In this document: piece after piece, positions 28,294 through 36,453 of the stretch
How positions within the stretch are numbered: the stretch's first letter is position 1
Layout: every line of letters starts with the position of its first letter
DNA from: Thermoanaerobacter kivui
GTDB lineage: Bacteria > Bacillota > Thermoanaerobacteria > Thermoanaerobacterales > Thermoanaerobacteraceae
Assembly (NCBI RefSeq): GCF_000763575.1
Contig: NZ_CP009170.1
Span: forward strand, 1,615,501 to 1,679,500
Length of the DNA: 64,000 bases
Direction of reading: 5' to 3'
Made by a program: the position numbers and the translations under genes
Notes under the pieces: generated by a model
What the model was told of the DNA's origin: nothing
The model's database searches: none
The model's input: only the letters and a program-made list of their open reading frames with translations

Positions 28294-28308
28294 TTTGTCT
28301 ACAGTCTG
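28294..28308 (+). repeat. 15-bp repeat TTTGTCTACAGTCTG, copy 1
   Basis: This 15-mer recurs in inverted orientation at 33872-33886. The two copies flank the patatin-to-PAP2 gene block, and each sits next to another unusual element (the 28172 hairpin; the 33.9-kb remnant). They look like ends of a former insertion element. Confidence 0.6.
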
Positions 28309-28315
28309 ACATAAA

Positions 28316-29188
28316 TTATTCATTTTGTATGTTAATTTCTTTCTTTATTTTCCAAACAATAGAATCGGCAGCTTCAAATCCCATATTTATGCATTTTCCC
28401 GCCTGGTCAAACCTATACCAGCGAATATTATTAACATTAGGTTTTATTGTATAGACTCTTTTACCCCTCTCTGTTTTTTCGGAATTTTTGTTAGAGCTGT
28501 CTTTTAATAACTTCATAGTTGTAGCTGTAATGGACATAATTTCAGGCGCTGTCCTTTTTAAATTGAAATACTTTTTTAGAGGCAGCAACTTATCACTATT
28601 AGCTAAAGAATAAAAGGTTTTTTCAAAAACTCCCATATCTATGCTAGAGCTCACATCACATTCTATAATTATGTCTGCACCCAATTTAGCTGCTAATTCT
28701 ATTGCCTCAGAATCAACAATTGACCCATCAACTAACTTGGTTCCATTGTACTCCACAGGTTCAAAAAAGACAGGGATAGAAATGCTTGCCCTTATAGCTT
28801 TTATCAAGTCTCCCTCTTTAAATACTACTCCCTTTCCTGTTTGAATATCAGTAGCCACAATATATAGAGGAATATTAAGTTCCTCAAAACTTTCTTTCAC
28901 ATAACCCCGCAAATATTTCTCTATTTTTTCACCCTTTACTAAGCCGGTTCGTGAGGCTTTAAAATCCAATAAACTTATAAATTTTAACATATTAATCTTT
29001 TTTGCATCACTTATAAGTTTGTCTACATTATGTCCTGAAGCATAGATTGCTCCTATTATCGCTCCCATACTTATGCCTATTATAAAATCAATAGGAATAT
29101 TTTCTTCTTCAAATCTTTTTAGTATACCTAAGTGGGCATATCCTCTTGCTGCTCCACCGCCCAGTATAAGTCCTACTCTTGGTCTCAT
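28316..29188 (-). CDS. Patatin-like phospholipase, RssA/NTE type
   Basis: A serine lipid hydrolase (290 residues) with a Ser-Asp dyad. It has the oxyanion glycines RVGLILGGGAARGYAHLGI, the nucleophile elbow GISMG and the DGS motif (KLVDGSIVDSEAIEL) with the catalytic Asp. No signal peptide, so it acts inside the cell, likely on phospholipids. It lies 15 bp behind tetR and ends the phasin-aarF-tetR-patatin unit. The substrate is unknown. Confidence 0.88.
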   Translation of the reverse strand: MRPRVGLILGGGAARGYAHLGILKRFEEENIPIDFIIGISMGAIIGAIYASGHNVDKLISDAKKINMLKFISLLDFKASRTGLVKGEKIEKYLRGYVKESFEELNIPLYIVATDIQTGKGVVFKEGDLIKAIRASISIPVFFEPVEYNGTKLVDGSIVDSEAIELAAKLGADIIIECDVSSSIDMGVFEKTFYSLANSDKLLPLKKYFNLKRTAPEIMSITATTMKLLKDSSNKNSEKTERGKRVYTIKPNVNNIRWYRFDQAGKCINMGFEAADSIVWKIKKEINIQNE

Positions 29189-29203
29189 TTCCCATCACCA
29201 TTT

Positions 29204-29773
29204 TTACTCAAAGATAATTTGTATGGCATTTAACGCATCCAAAATTTCATTTTCATTAGAATCTAAAATCACTTGAATTCCCGTACCAAACATTGCACCA
29301 AGTATCATCCTCGCCACTGCTCGTGGAGAATAATTTCTAAAATTCTCTCCTAAAGCACTGTTACTTAGAATTTTTTCCTCAATCATTTTAGATAAGTCAT
29401 TAAATAAATCTTTTAATAAACTGTTAAAAGAAGAGGACCACATAGCTAAACCTGTAAAATCGTACAACAGTTTAAAAAGTCCTGGATTATTTTTTAAAAG
29501 GTCTTTAAAAAAATTCACTAAGGATAGCATCTTATCTTTTGCAGTTTCTCCCATACTCAAAGCTTCATTTATTTCTTTTAAATATTTATTTATCATCATC
29601 TTTATTACCTCTGTAAAAAGCCCTTCCTTACTGCCAAAATAATAATGCAATTGGCTTAATACAACACCAGCTTCCTCTGCAATGTCTCTTAAGGAAACAT
29701 TAGCATATCCTTTAGTTGAAATACACTTATATGCAGCATTTAATATTCTTTGCGATTGGTTTCTTCCTTCCAT
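29204..29773 (-). CDS. TetR-family transcriptional regulator
   Basis: A 189-residue regulator with an N-terminal helix-turn-helix (RILNAAYKCISTKGYANVSLRDIAEEAGVVLSQLHYYFGSKEGLF) and a helical ligand-binding C-terminal half. It is encoded within the operon it probably controls: the operon promoter at 31896-31923 has an inverted repeat of TetR-operator size just downstream. The ligand is unknown, but lipid-related neighbours suggest a fatty or membrane-derived signal. Confidence 0.9.
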   Translation of the reverse strand: MEGRNQSQRILNAAYKCISTKGYANVSLRDIAEEAGVVLSQLHYYFGSKEGLFTEVIKMMINKYLKEINEALSMGETAKDKMLSLVNFFKDLLKNNPGLFKLLYDFTGLAMWSSSFNSLLKDLFNDLSKMIEEKILSNSALGENFRNYSPRAVARMILGAMFGTGIQVILDSNENEILDALNAIQIIFE

Positions 29774-29802
29774 CTTGGATTTCCCCTTTTGAAGTTTATT
29801 TA

Positions 29803-31479
29803 TTAAAGCCGCCCAGATCGGAAAATAGAAATTGCTAAACCTAAAACTATGACAAAAGCTATCGCTAAACCAATCTTTAAAATTATCCCATTAAGCTTAT
29901 ACATTTCTGCACCAGCATTAGCACTCATTCCTGACCCTATTAAAATCCCTGCAATGACAATACTTAAAGCCAAAAGTATAATACTGGTGGAAAGCCGATT
30001 AAATACCTTATCAACCCGTTTCTCTAAATTTTCAAGGTCTCTTATTTTCAATTCTATAGCATAATTTTCTTCTGCTGTTTTCCTTAAAAAATTCAATAAA
30101 AATGATGGCAACTCCTTTATCAATCTGCTATAATCCATTGTGGCATTTATTATCTCTTCTTTCATATGTTGAGTAGAAAACATTTTAGGTATCAACTGCT
30201 TTGCAATTGGTTTTGCCACTTCTAAAACGCTAATTTTGGGATCTAACTTTTCTACTATTCCCTCTAACGTTATAAGGCTTTTAGCCAGCATATTAAATTC
30301 ATTGGGAATTACAATATTATACGAAAATACACGGTCAAATATCCCATTGAGGACTTCCCCAACTTTGAGCTTTTCTAACGGTATTTCAACATATCTATCT
30401 CGCAAATTATTTATGTCTTTTTCTAGCTTTTTCATATTGACATTTAGAGTCACAGCATTTAAATCTATAATGCTTTCAATAATCATCCTGCTATTTTTGT
30501 AAACAATCCCCAACAACATTTTAGAAAACTGTCTTTTCCTTTCTGGACTTAAGCTACCTACCATTCCAAAATCTAAAAATGCTATTGTCCCATCCTCTAG
30601 CACCATAATATTTCCCGGATGAGGGTCTCCATGAAAAAAACCATCCCTTAAAATCTGATTCAATACAGATTTTGCAAGGTTTCTTGCAATTGCACCGCGG
30701 TCTAATCCAGCCTCATCAATTGCATTAAAATCATTTAACGGAATGCCACCAATGTATTCCATCGTCAATACACGTCTTGTCGTATGGGTCCAGATTATAG
30801 AAGGAATTTTGACTTTTTTGTCTTTTAAAAAATTCTTTTTGAACTTTTCTGCGTTTTCCCCCTCTATTCTAAAATCTAATTCCTCTTCCAATCTCTTTTT
30901 GAAGTCTTCTACCATTTTTGTAAAATTGTATATTTTTCCATATTTTGTATGATTATCAACAAATTTGGCTATATCTTCTAATATCCTCATATCTTGGGCT
31001 ATGATTTTTTCTATCCCTGGCCTTTGAACCTTGACAACAATAGTTTTGCCTGACCACAACAAAGCCTTGTGAACTTGTGCTATAGAAGCCGCCGCTAGAG
31101 GAGTAGGTTCAAATTCAGCATAGGCTTCCTCCAAACTTTCGCCAAATTCATTTTGTATAACTGATTTCACCTCATCAAAAGAAAAAGCAGGAGCTTTGTC
31201 CTGTAATTTTTCCAATTCTTTTATGACATCTTTTGGCAAAATGTCAGACCTTGTGCTTAAAATCTGCCCCATTTTTATAAAAGTAGGTCCTAATTCTTCA
31301 AGAGCAAGTCTTAATCTTTCTCCACGGGAAAGTTTCGCAATATTTTCATCATTTGTTTGCTTCAAGATTTTTCTTCTTACATTTATATGTTTTAAAATTC
31401 CAATATTGTCAATTATAGCACCAAACCCGTATTTGATGAATACAAAAATTATTTCTCTATATCTTCTTAAATGTTGCAT
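29803..31479 (-). CDS. ABC1/AarF/UbiB-family atypical kinase
   Basis: A membrane-associated protein-kinase-like ATPase (558 residues). Visible motifs are EELGPTFIKMGQILSTRSDILP (the KxGQ motif), AAASIAQVHKA (Ala-rich loop), VVKVQRPGI (lysine), FHGDPHPGNIMV (catalytic loop) and IAFLDFGMVGSL (metal-binding DFG). Two C-terminal membrane segments are predicted (SIILLALSIVIAGILIG; IGLAIAFVIVLGLAISIF). UbiB proteins support ubiquinone synthesis in proteobacteria; this anaerobe likely lacks ubiquinone, so a role in lipid or isoprenoid handling is more plausible. Confidence 0.92.
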   Translation of the reverse strand: MQHLRRYREIIFVFIKYGFGAIIDNIGILKHINVRRKILKQTNDENIAKLSRGERLRLALEELGPTFIKMGQILSTRSDILPKDVIKELEKLQDKAPAFSFDEVKSVIQNEFGESLEEAYAEFEPTPLAAASIAQVHKALLWSGKTIVVKVQRPGIEKIIAQDMRILEDIAKFVDNHTKYGKIYNFTKMVEDFKKRLEEELDFRIEGENAEKFKKNFLKDKKVKIPSIIWTHTTRRVLTMEYIGGIPLNDFNAIDEAGLDRGAIARNLAKSVLNQILRDGFFHGDPHPGNIMVLEDGTIAFLDFGMVGSLSPERKRQFSKMLLGIVYKNSRMIIESIIDLNAVTLNVNMKKLEKDINNLRDRYVEIPLEKLKVGEVLNGIFDRVFSYNIVIPNEFNMLAKSLITLEGIVEKLDPKISVLEVAKPIAKQLIPKMFSTQHMKEEIINATMDYSRLIKELPSFLLNFLRKTAEENYAIELKIRDLENLEKRVDKVFNRLSTSIILLALSIVIAGILIGSGMSANAGAEMYKLNGIILKIGLAIAFVIVLGLAISIFRSGRL

Positions 31480-31513
31480 TATTTCACACCTGTCATCAAA
31501 ATTTTATAGTTAC

Positions 31514-31840
31514 TTATTTTTCTGTGTTTTGCATTTCCTCCAGCACTTTTCTGACTTCCTCACGAACAATACTCTTTATCTCTTCCCTAGTAACAATATC
31601 TTCCTTTTTGGCAATATTCATGTAGCCTAACGTTTCAGCAACTGCGTCTTTAATCATTTTTCTCAATTCTTCCTTCTGTTCTTCACCTTTTTTTACCAAG
31701 TCTTTTACCATTTTTTGTGCATCTTCTCTTGCAACTTCTCCTCTATCTACAAGTTCTTCTACTATTTTTTCTATTTTCTCTCGCGATAATGCAAATAATC
31801 CCAAACCAAAATTGATAGATTTTTCAAGCAAACTTGTCAT
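31514..31840 (-). CDS. Phasin-like coiled-coil protein
   Basis: About 108 residues, nearly all predicted helix with heptad-like charge (LVDRGEVAREDAQKMVKDLVKKGEEQKEELRKMI). The N-terminal part, LLEKSINFGLGLFALSREKIEKIVEELV, matches small phasin/PhaI-like proteins often found beside UbiB-type kinases. No PHA synthase is seen. The ATG at 31840 follows GAAAGGGGTT. It is the first gene of the TetR-controlled operon. Confidence 0.75.
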   Translation of the reverse strand: MTSLLEKSINFGLGLFALSREKIEKIVEELVDRGEVAREDAQKMVKDLVKKGEEQKEELRKMIKDAVAETLGYMNIAKKEDIVTREEIKSIVREEVRKVLEEMQNTEK

Positions 31841-31864
31841 ATATATAACCCCTTTCAAAATTAA

Positions 31865-31923
31865 TTCGGACATCCGTCCTAATATCTCTACTAATATTAT
31901 ATACTAAAATTTCCTAAAGTCAA
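31865..31923 (-). promoter_or_regulatory. Promoter and TetR-type operator of the phasin-aarF-tetR-patatin unit
   Basis: On the minus strand, TTGACT (31918-31923) and TATAAT (31896-31901) are 16 bp apart. Downstream of the predicted start site lies TTCGGACATCCGTCCTAA (31865-31882), an imperfect inverted repeat with GGAC/GTCC half-sites, of TetR-operator size. Its placement would block transcription when bound; TetR from within the operon is the obvious candidate. Confidence 0.65.
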
Positions 31924-31935
31924 TATGGAATTTTA

Positions 31936-32682
31936 TTACTCCTCAAGAAGCTCTTTTACAACTTCTATACCGTTTAATTTCATGTGATACAAAAACATGG
32001 TATGTATCAAATTGCCATCATGAGGCATTATCTTGAGGGACTCGGCAGTTTTTACAGATGTATCATAGGTTTCAACGCAATTTTCCGGTACAATTACATT
32101 TACTTTAAGATTATTGGCATTTGCAATCATTTTTATAGACATAGCCGTCTGGTAAACGCATAAATCAGTACAATCTCCTACAACAATAAAAGTAGATTTT
32201 CCTTCCTTTATCATTTCAGCAACTTTCTTTAAAAACTCATTCCCGCCTTCTAATTCCCCTCCAAAAAACACATTCAACGAATTTTTCTCCACAATCACAG
32301 GTTCTCCTTCAATTACTTCCTTCAGTTCGTCAATAATTTCACTCTCATAGGTGCCTTTTACACAGTGAGGTGGAAATTCTCCAAATTCAACTGCATCTGA
32401 AGGATGAGCGTCATTTAAAAAGAACACATTTTTTATCCCCATTCTGTAGCAGGCCTTTAATAAATTCTTTATAGGTTCTATTATGCCTGCCACTCTTGGA
32501 CTAGCTAATGGACCGCTTTTACAAAAACCGTTTAGCATATCCACAACCAAAACTGAAACCTTATCCTCTCCACCAGCATTGTATATTACACTGCTCAAGC
32601 TTTTTTCTTCAAGGTTGCTATAAAAGTCAAAAAGGTAATTTAAAAAGGGCCTTGTGTTATACAAAAAACTGTCAAAATTCAT
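31936..32682 (-). CDS. Cysteine hydrolase (isochorismatase/nicotinamidase-like)
   Basis: A cytosolic hydrolase of the isochorismatase-fold superfamily. The Asp of the triad is in VSVLVVDMLNGFCKSGPLA, the Lys probably in EPVIVEKNSLNVF, and the nucleophile Cys in VVGDCTDLCVYQT. FLNDAHPSDAVEFGEFPPHCVKGT resembles the metal-binding histidine region of nicotinamidases, so nicotinamide deamidation is a reasonable guess. There are about 40 extra N-terminal residues. ATG 32682 is chosen with AAGGGGTG upstream. Confidence 0.85.
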   Translation of the reverse strand: MNFDSFLYNTRPFLNYLFDFYSNLEEKSLSSVIYNAGGEDKVSVLVVDMLNGFCKSGPLASPRVAGIIEPIKNLLKACYRMGIKNVFFLNDAHPSDAVEFGEFPPHCVKGTYESEIIDELKEVIEGEPVIVEKNSLNVFFGGELEGGNEFLKKVAEMIKEGKSTFIVVGDCTDLCVYQTAMSIKMIANANNLKVNVIVPENCVETYDTSVKTAESLKIMPHDGNLIHTMFLYHMKLNGIEVVKELLEE

Positions 32683-32752
32683 AAAAAACACCCCTTTATA
32701 TGTTTATTCTTACCAAAATTATACCATAAAAACAATTCTTAAACATAATGTA

Positions 32753-33172
32753 TTACATATTGAAAAAAGTTTCTCTAGCTACAGCCAAAAGTCTCCCCTC
32801 TTCTGTGTAAGCCTCACAAACTGCAACAGTAGTTTTATTGCCAGCATGTACTATTTTTCCAATCGCCTTTACTTTGTCGACCAAATTTGCAGGTGAAACA
32901 TAATTTATATTCATCTCAAGAGTCACCACTTGCTTTCCAACTGTGCGAGCTGCCATACCCATTGTAATATCCATCAAAGAAAAAAGCACGCCTCCGTGAG
33001 CAATGCCAAGAGGATTTAAGTGTTTTTCTTCAATTTCCATTTTTGTAACAGCATAACCCTTCCCTAATTCTGCTACATGCACCCCTATTAATTGATGAAA
33101 ATTAGTACTCCTATTTATTTTTAAAAGTTCTTCAAAAAGTTTTTCATCTATTCCACCATTTATTGCTTTCAC
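32753..33172 (-). CDS. Hot-dog thioesterase, PaaI family
   Basis: A 139-residue acyl-CoA thioesterase of the PaaI/YdiI type. The motif LNPLGIAHGGVLFSLMDITMGMAA carries the HGG pair and active-site Asp of the family, and NINYVSPA is the usual following strand. Likely a housekeeping hydrolase of aromatic or short-chain acyl-CoA. The ATG follows GAGGAGGGCGGGAATG. It is not visibly coupled to the neighbours. Confidence 0.87.
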   Translation of the reverse strand: MKAINGGIDEKLFEELLKINRSTNFHQLIGVHVAELGKGYAVTKMEIEEKHLNPLGIAHGGVLFSLMDITMGMAARTVGKQVVTLEMNINYVSPANLVDKVKAIGKIVHAGNKTTVAVCEAYTEEGRLLAVARETFFNM

Positions 33173-33212
33173 ATTCCCGCCCTCCTCATAAGTTGTTGTT
33201 ATTATTATAGCA

Positions 33213-33240
33213 TAAAAAACACAGGACTTTTCCTGTGTTT
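33213..33240 (-). terminator. Terminator after the PAP2 gene
   Basis: A perfect 10-bp stem AAACACAGGA/TCCTGTGTTT (33217-33226 with 33231-33240) with a four-base loop and a minus-strand run TTTTTTATG. It overlaps the PAP2 stop codon. Confidence 0.85.
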
Positions 33241-33787
33241 ATGCAAATATTTTATGCCATATTTTTATAATATACCCTTCAACAGGACTAAGTATTCCTT
33301 CAAGTCCTCTTAAAATTTTACTGCTTATAAATCCTATTATAAAGCCTGCTATGACATCCAGTGGATAATGTACTCCCACATATATTCTTGCAAATAAAAG
33401 TAATAGAGTTAAAACCATCATTATACTGCCAATACTTTTGTCATACATAAGCTCTGTAAAAGATAAAGCCGAGCCTCCTGACGCATGGTCACTCGGAAAA
33501 GAAGCATCTGCAGGATGTTTTACCAAAAGATTGACTTTGTGATGCACAAAAGGTCTGGGTTCAAAATAGACGGTAGAAATTATTAAATTTAAGCCCAATG
33601 CAATAATAGCTGCAAAAAAGGCATTCATAGAAGTCTTTTTACCCTTATCACCGCCTATAAACCACTGAACCAACATAAGCATCCCATACAAAATTGGAGA
33701 ATACACAGCAATAAAAGTCATAATCTTGTCCAAAAAAATATTATGGCCTGCTAAGCCATTTATCATGTGAAAAAGTGTCAAATTCAT
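33239..33787 (-). CDS. PAP2-family membrane phosphatase
   Basis: An integral membrane phosphatase (182 residues), probably recycling undecaprenyl diphosphate (BcrC-like) or another lipid phosphate. The three catalytic motifs are seen: a weak KxxxxxxRP (TVYFEPRPFVHHKV region), FPSDHASG and RIYVGVHYPLDVIAG. Several membrane helices are predicted. The ATG follows GAGGTGAAGAAAC. The call at family level is secure; the substrate is inferred. Confidence 0.88.
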   Translation of the reverse strand: MNLTLFHMINGLAGHNIFLDKIMTFIAVYSPILYGMLMLVQWFIGGDKGKKTSMNAFFAAIIALGLNLIISTVYFEPRPFVHHKVNLLVKHPADASFPSDHASGGSALSFTELMYDKSIGSIMMVLTLLLLFARIYVGVHYPLDVIAGFIIGFISSKILRGLEGILSPVEGYIIKIWHKIFA

Positions 33788-33871
33788 GTTTCTTCACCTC
33801 ATGAAATATTATAGAGGTGAAGCCTTAAAGGAAAATTAGATTTTCATTAAAAACAAATTAAAAAATTATAA

Positions 33872-33886
33872 CAGACTGTAGACAAA
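33872..33886 (-). repeat. 15-bp repeat TTTGTCTACAGTCTG, copy 2 (inverted)
   Basis: CAGACTGTAGACAAA on the plus strand, the exact reverse complement of 28294-28308. It lies 16 bp before the remnant of the GC-rich element that truncates the sensor fragment. Confidence 0.6.
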
Positions 33887-33901
33887 CTTTCGAAAATAGG
33901 A

Positions 33902-33955
33902 TATTTTGCATAAGGAACGACTTGTGACAAAGCGGCAACAAAACTTAGCAAGACC
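33902..33955 (+). repeat. Degenerate copy of the 60.7-kb structured element
   Basis: ATTTTGCATAAGGAACGACT aligns with ATTTTGCACAAGAGAAGCGACT at 60726, and the following AAACTTAGCAAGAC aligns with AAACTTAGCGAGAC at 60833. The hairpin between these blocks in the longer copy is shortened here to a few bases, and the GC-rich 3' half is missing. It looks like a deletion derivative. The reading frame of the neighbouring sensor fragment ends inside it. Confidence 0.5.
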
Positions 33956-34166
33956 AAGGGTACTCTCCTATACTTATTAGCGTAGGAATAATTAAGCTGT
34001 ATCTCAAATCATACCTTAGAGCAGAAATTACAAGAGGAATATACAAAAGTCGTGTATAGGCGTAAAAATATATAGTGTTTATGTTTCGCGAAGTATAAAA
34101 TATAATCCCAATTATTGTAAGTAGCAATATAAAAATTAAAATGTCTGTAAATTTTTTGTTTTTCAA
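33945..34166 (-). pseudogene. Truncated N-terminus of a membrane sensor protein
   Basis: 73 codons with two hydrophobic segments (ILIFILLLTIIGIIFYTSR; LLYIPLVISALRYDLRYSLIIPTLISIG), like the N-terminal membrane sensor of clostridial PAS histidine kinases (RLLYIPL..ALRYG pattern). After ISIGE the frame enters the element remnant and stops within five codons. The start would be TTG without a clear ribosome site. Treated as a gene fragment. Confidence 0.65.
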
Positions 34167-34378
34167 AAATTAAAAATCTTATTTTTAAACTCTTCCATAA
34201 CTCTCCTCTCCTCTGAAATTACAAAAAATTTGCTTTTTCGTCAATTTTCTTGCTTATTCTACGAATATTGTATATTTATAAATTTTTATTGTCACCAATC
34301 GACTATAGTCAAATTTTAATGAATTTTTAACACTATTTTGATATAATAAGCTAAGAATTGTAAAGGGGTGGAAAACTT

Positions 34379-35054
34379 ATGAGAATTCTCATTGTAGATG
34401 ATGAAGAAAATTTAGTAAATGCTTTATATAAAGCCTTAAAAGAAGAAGGATATAGTGTAGATATTGCACAAGATGGTTTAGAAGGGTTAGAATATGCCAA
34501 AATGAACGTCTATGATGTAATAATTTTAGACATAATGCTTCCAGGAATGGATGGCATTAAAATTTTAGAGAATTTAAGAAATGAAAGCATTAACACTCCT
34601 GTACTGATGCTTACAGCGAAAGATGCTACAGAAGACAAAGTAAAAGGTCTTGATACAGGAGCTGACGATTACATGACAAAACCTTTTGAGTTATGTGAGT
34701 TAATGGCAAGAATTCGCGCCCTTTTAAGGAGAGAAGCTCCTACTAAAAGCCCTATTTTAAAGGTTGCCGATTTAGAACTAAATACTTTGACACACCAAGT
34801 CAAAAGAGGAGATAAAGAAATAACTCTCACAAGCAAAGAATTTGCCCTTTTAGAATATATGATGAGAAATGCAGGAAGAGTTTTAACCCGCACCCAAATA
34901 GCCGACCATGTATGGGACTATGAATTTGATGGCTTTTCCAATATTATCGACGTATACATACGCTATCTCAGAAAAAAAAATTGACGACGGTTTTGAAAAT
35001 AAACTCATTCATACGATAAGAGGTAGCGGATATTGTTTAAAGGAGTCTAAGTAA
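34379..35054 (+). pseudogene. OmpR-family response regulator with +1 frameshift
   Basis: The receiver domain is intact (VDDEEN, phospho-Asp in YDVIILDIMLPGMDG, Lys in MTKPFEL) and so is most of the winged helix. At a run of nine A (34972-34980) the frame shifts and stops after RYLRKKN. Removing one A restores IDDGFENKLIHTIRGSGYCLKESK, the normal C-terminus, ending at 35054 two bases before the kinase start. A functional protein is possible only by slippage, or if the run is a sequencing error. RBS GGGGTGG precedes the ATG. Confidence 0.88.
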
Positions 35055-35055
35055 A

Positions 35056-36432
35056 ATGAAAAAAATTTATTTTCCATTAAAGCTAAAATTGACATTATGG
35101 TATGTGCTGCTCTTAACTATTGTAATAACAATATTTAGTGTTGTAACTTATTTAAGCCTGGAAAAAATGATAATTATAAATGAAGATACAATACTTAAAA
35201 CGCAAGTTCAACAAATATCATCAGTACTTGATATAGAAAATGGAAAAATTAAATCCGGTGATGAACCTTTCTATGCCAATACAGACTTTTACGGAGCTCT
35301 TTATTCTTACCCAGACTTAAATCTGATAGAATCCAATATTCCTTCAAGAATTCTCGGCTAATATACCACAAACACCGATTTTATAGGCAAATACCAAACT
35401 GTTATATTGCCTGAAGGTAAGCTTAGAGTGTATTCCGCTCCTGTATATTATGACAACAAAATAATAGGAATAATTGTAATAGCCCAATCGCTAAATTTAA
35501 TGGATATAGCAATGAAAAATCTGTTTGGCATCTTCACCATTATAATTCCAATTTTAATTGGTATTGCAATTTTAGGTGGGATTATTATCTCAAACAAAGC
35601 ATTAAAACCAATTAGTCACATGACTAAAGTTGCAAGAGAAATAAGTGTCGGTGACCTATCTAAAAGGCTTAACCTACCTTACACTAATGACGAAATAGGA
35701 AATCTTGCCCAAACCTTTGACATGATGATTGAAAAACTTGAAAACTCCTTTAAAAGGCAAAAACAATTTACCCATGACGCCTCCCATGAGCTTAGAACTC
35801 CCATTGCTGTAATACAAACCCAAGCAGAATCAGCATTAAATGGCACAGGCACAAAAGAAGAATATAAAAAAGCTTTACAAGTAATACTTGAGGAAGCAAA
35901 GCACATGTCAAAACTTGTTCACGATTTATTATTCCTTGCCAGAAGTGACTCTAATGCAGAAAAATTGACTATAGAAAATTTAAATTTCAGCGAATTAATA
36001 GAAGGAATTGTAAATGAACTTGCCCCTCTTGCTGAAAATAATGGTTTAATATTAAAAATTATAAAAAATGATCCTTCCTACATTAGAGGAGACCAAACAA
36101 GAATAATTCAACTTTTTTATAACTTAATAGACAATGCCATCAAATATACGCCAGCTGGTGGAAAAGTAGAGATAAGTGTAGAGAATGCAGGAAAATTTAT
36201 TAAGACCTCTATCAAAGATACAGGAATAGGAATACCTGAAGAGCATCTACCCCATATTTTTGAAAGGTTTTATAGAGTTGACAAAGCAAGGACAAGAAAA
36301 AGCGGAGGAAGTGGATTAGGGCTTTCTATCTGCCAGTGGATTGTAAACGCCCACGGCGGAAAAATCGAAGTCGAAAGCTGTGAAGGCAAAGGAGCGACTT
36401 TTGTAGTATGGCTTCCTACCTCAAAAAAATGA
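35056..36432 (+). pseudogene. Histidine kinase with in-frame nonsense codon
   Basis: The partner kinase: N-terminal membrane segment (LTLWYVLLLTIVITIFSVVTYL), sensor region, second segment (IFTIIIPILIGIAILGGIII), HAMP, DHp box with the phospho-acceptor His (FTHDASHELRTPI), and ATPase motifs (N box QLFYNLIDNAIKYTP, GIGIPEEHLPHIFERFYR, GSGLGLSI). A TAA at 35359-35361, in the middle of the sensor domain (after PSRILG), interrupts the otherwise open frame; reading continues YTTNTDFIGKYQTV in the same frame. The kinase is probably inactive. Confidence 0.9.
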
Positions 36433-36453
36433 GTTTGGATAATTCCAAACTCA
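36424..36453 (-). terminator. Terminator after copA (also at the end of the kinase gene)
   Basis: TGAGTTTGGA (36430-36439) pairs with TCCAAACTCA (36444-36453). On the minus strand a run of seven T follows, terminating copA. It sits between the convergent kinase and copA ends. Confidence 0.8.

Noticed and set aside
29803-31479. UbiB-type kinase as evidence for ubiquinone synthesis
   Set aside because: No ubiquinone gene is present and the organism looks strictly anaerobic; family membership alone does not imply that pathway.
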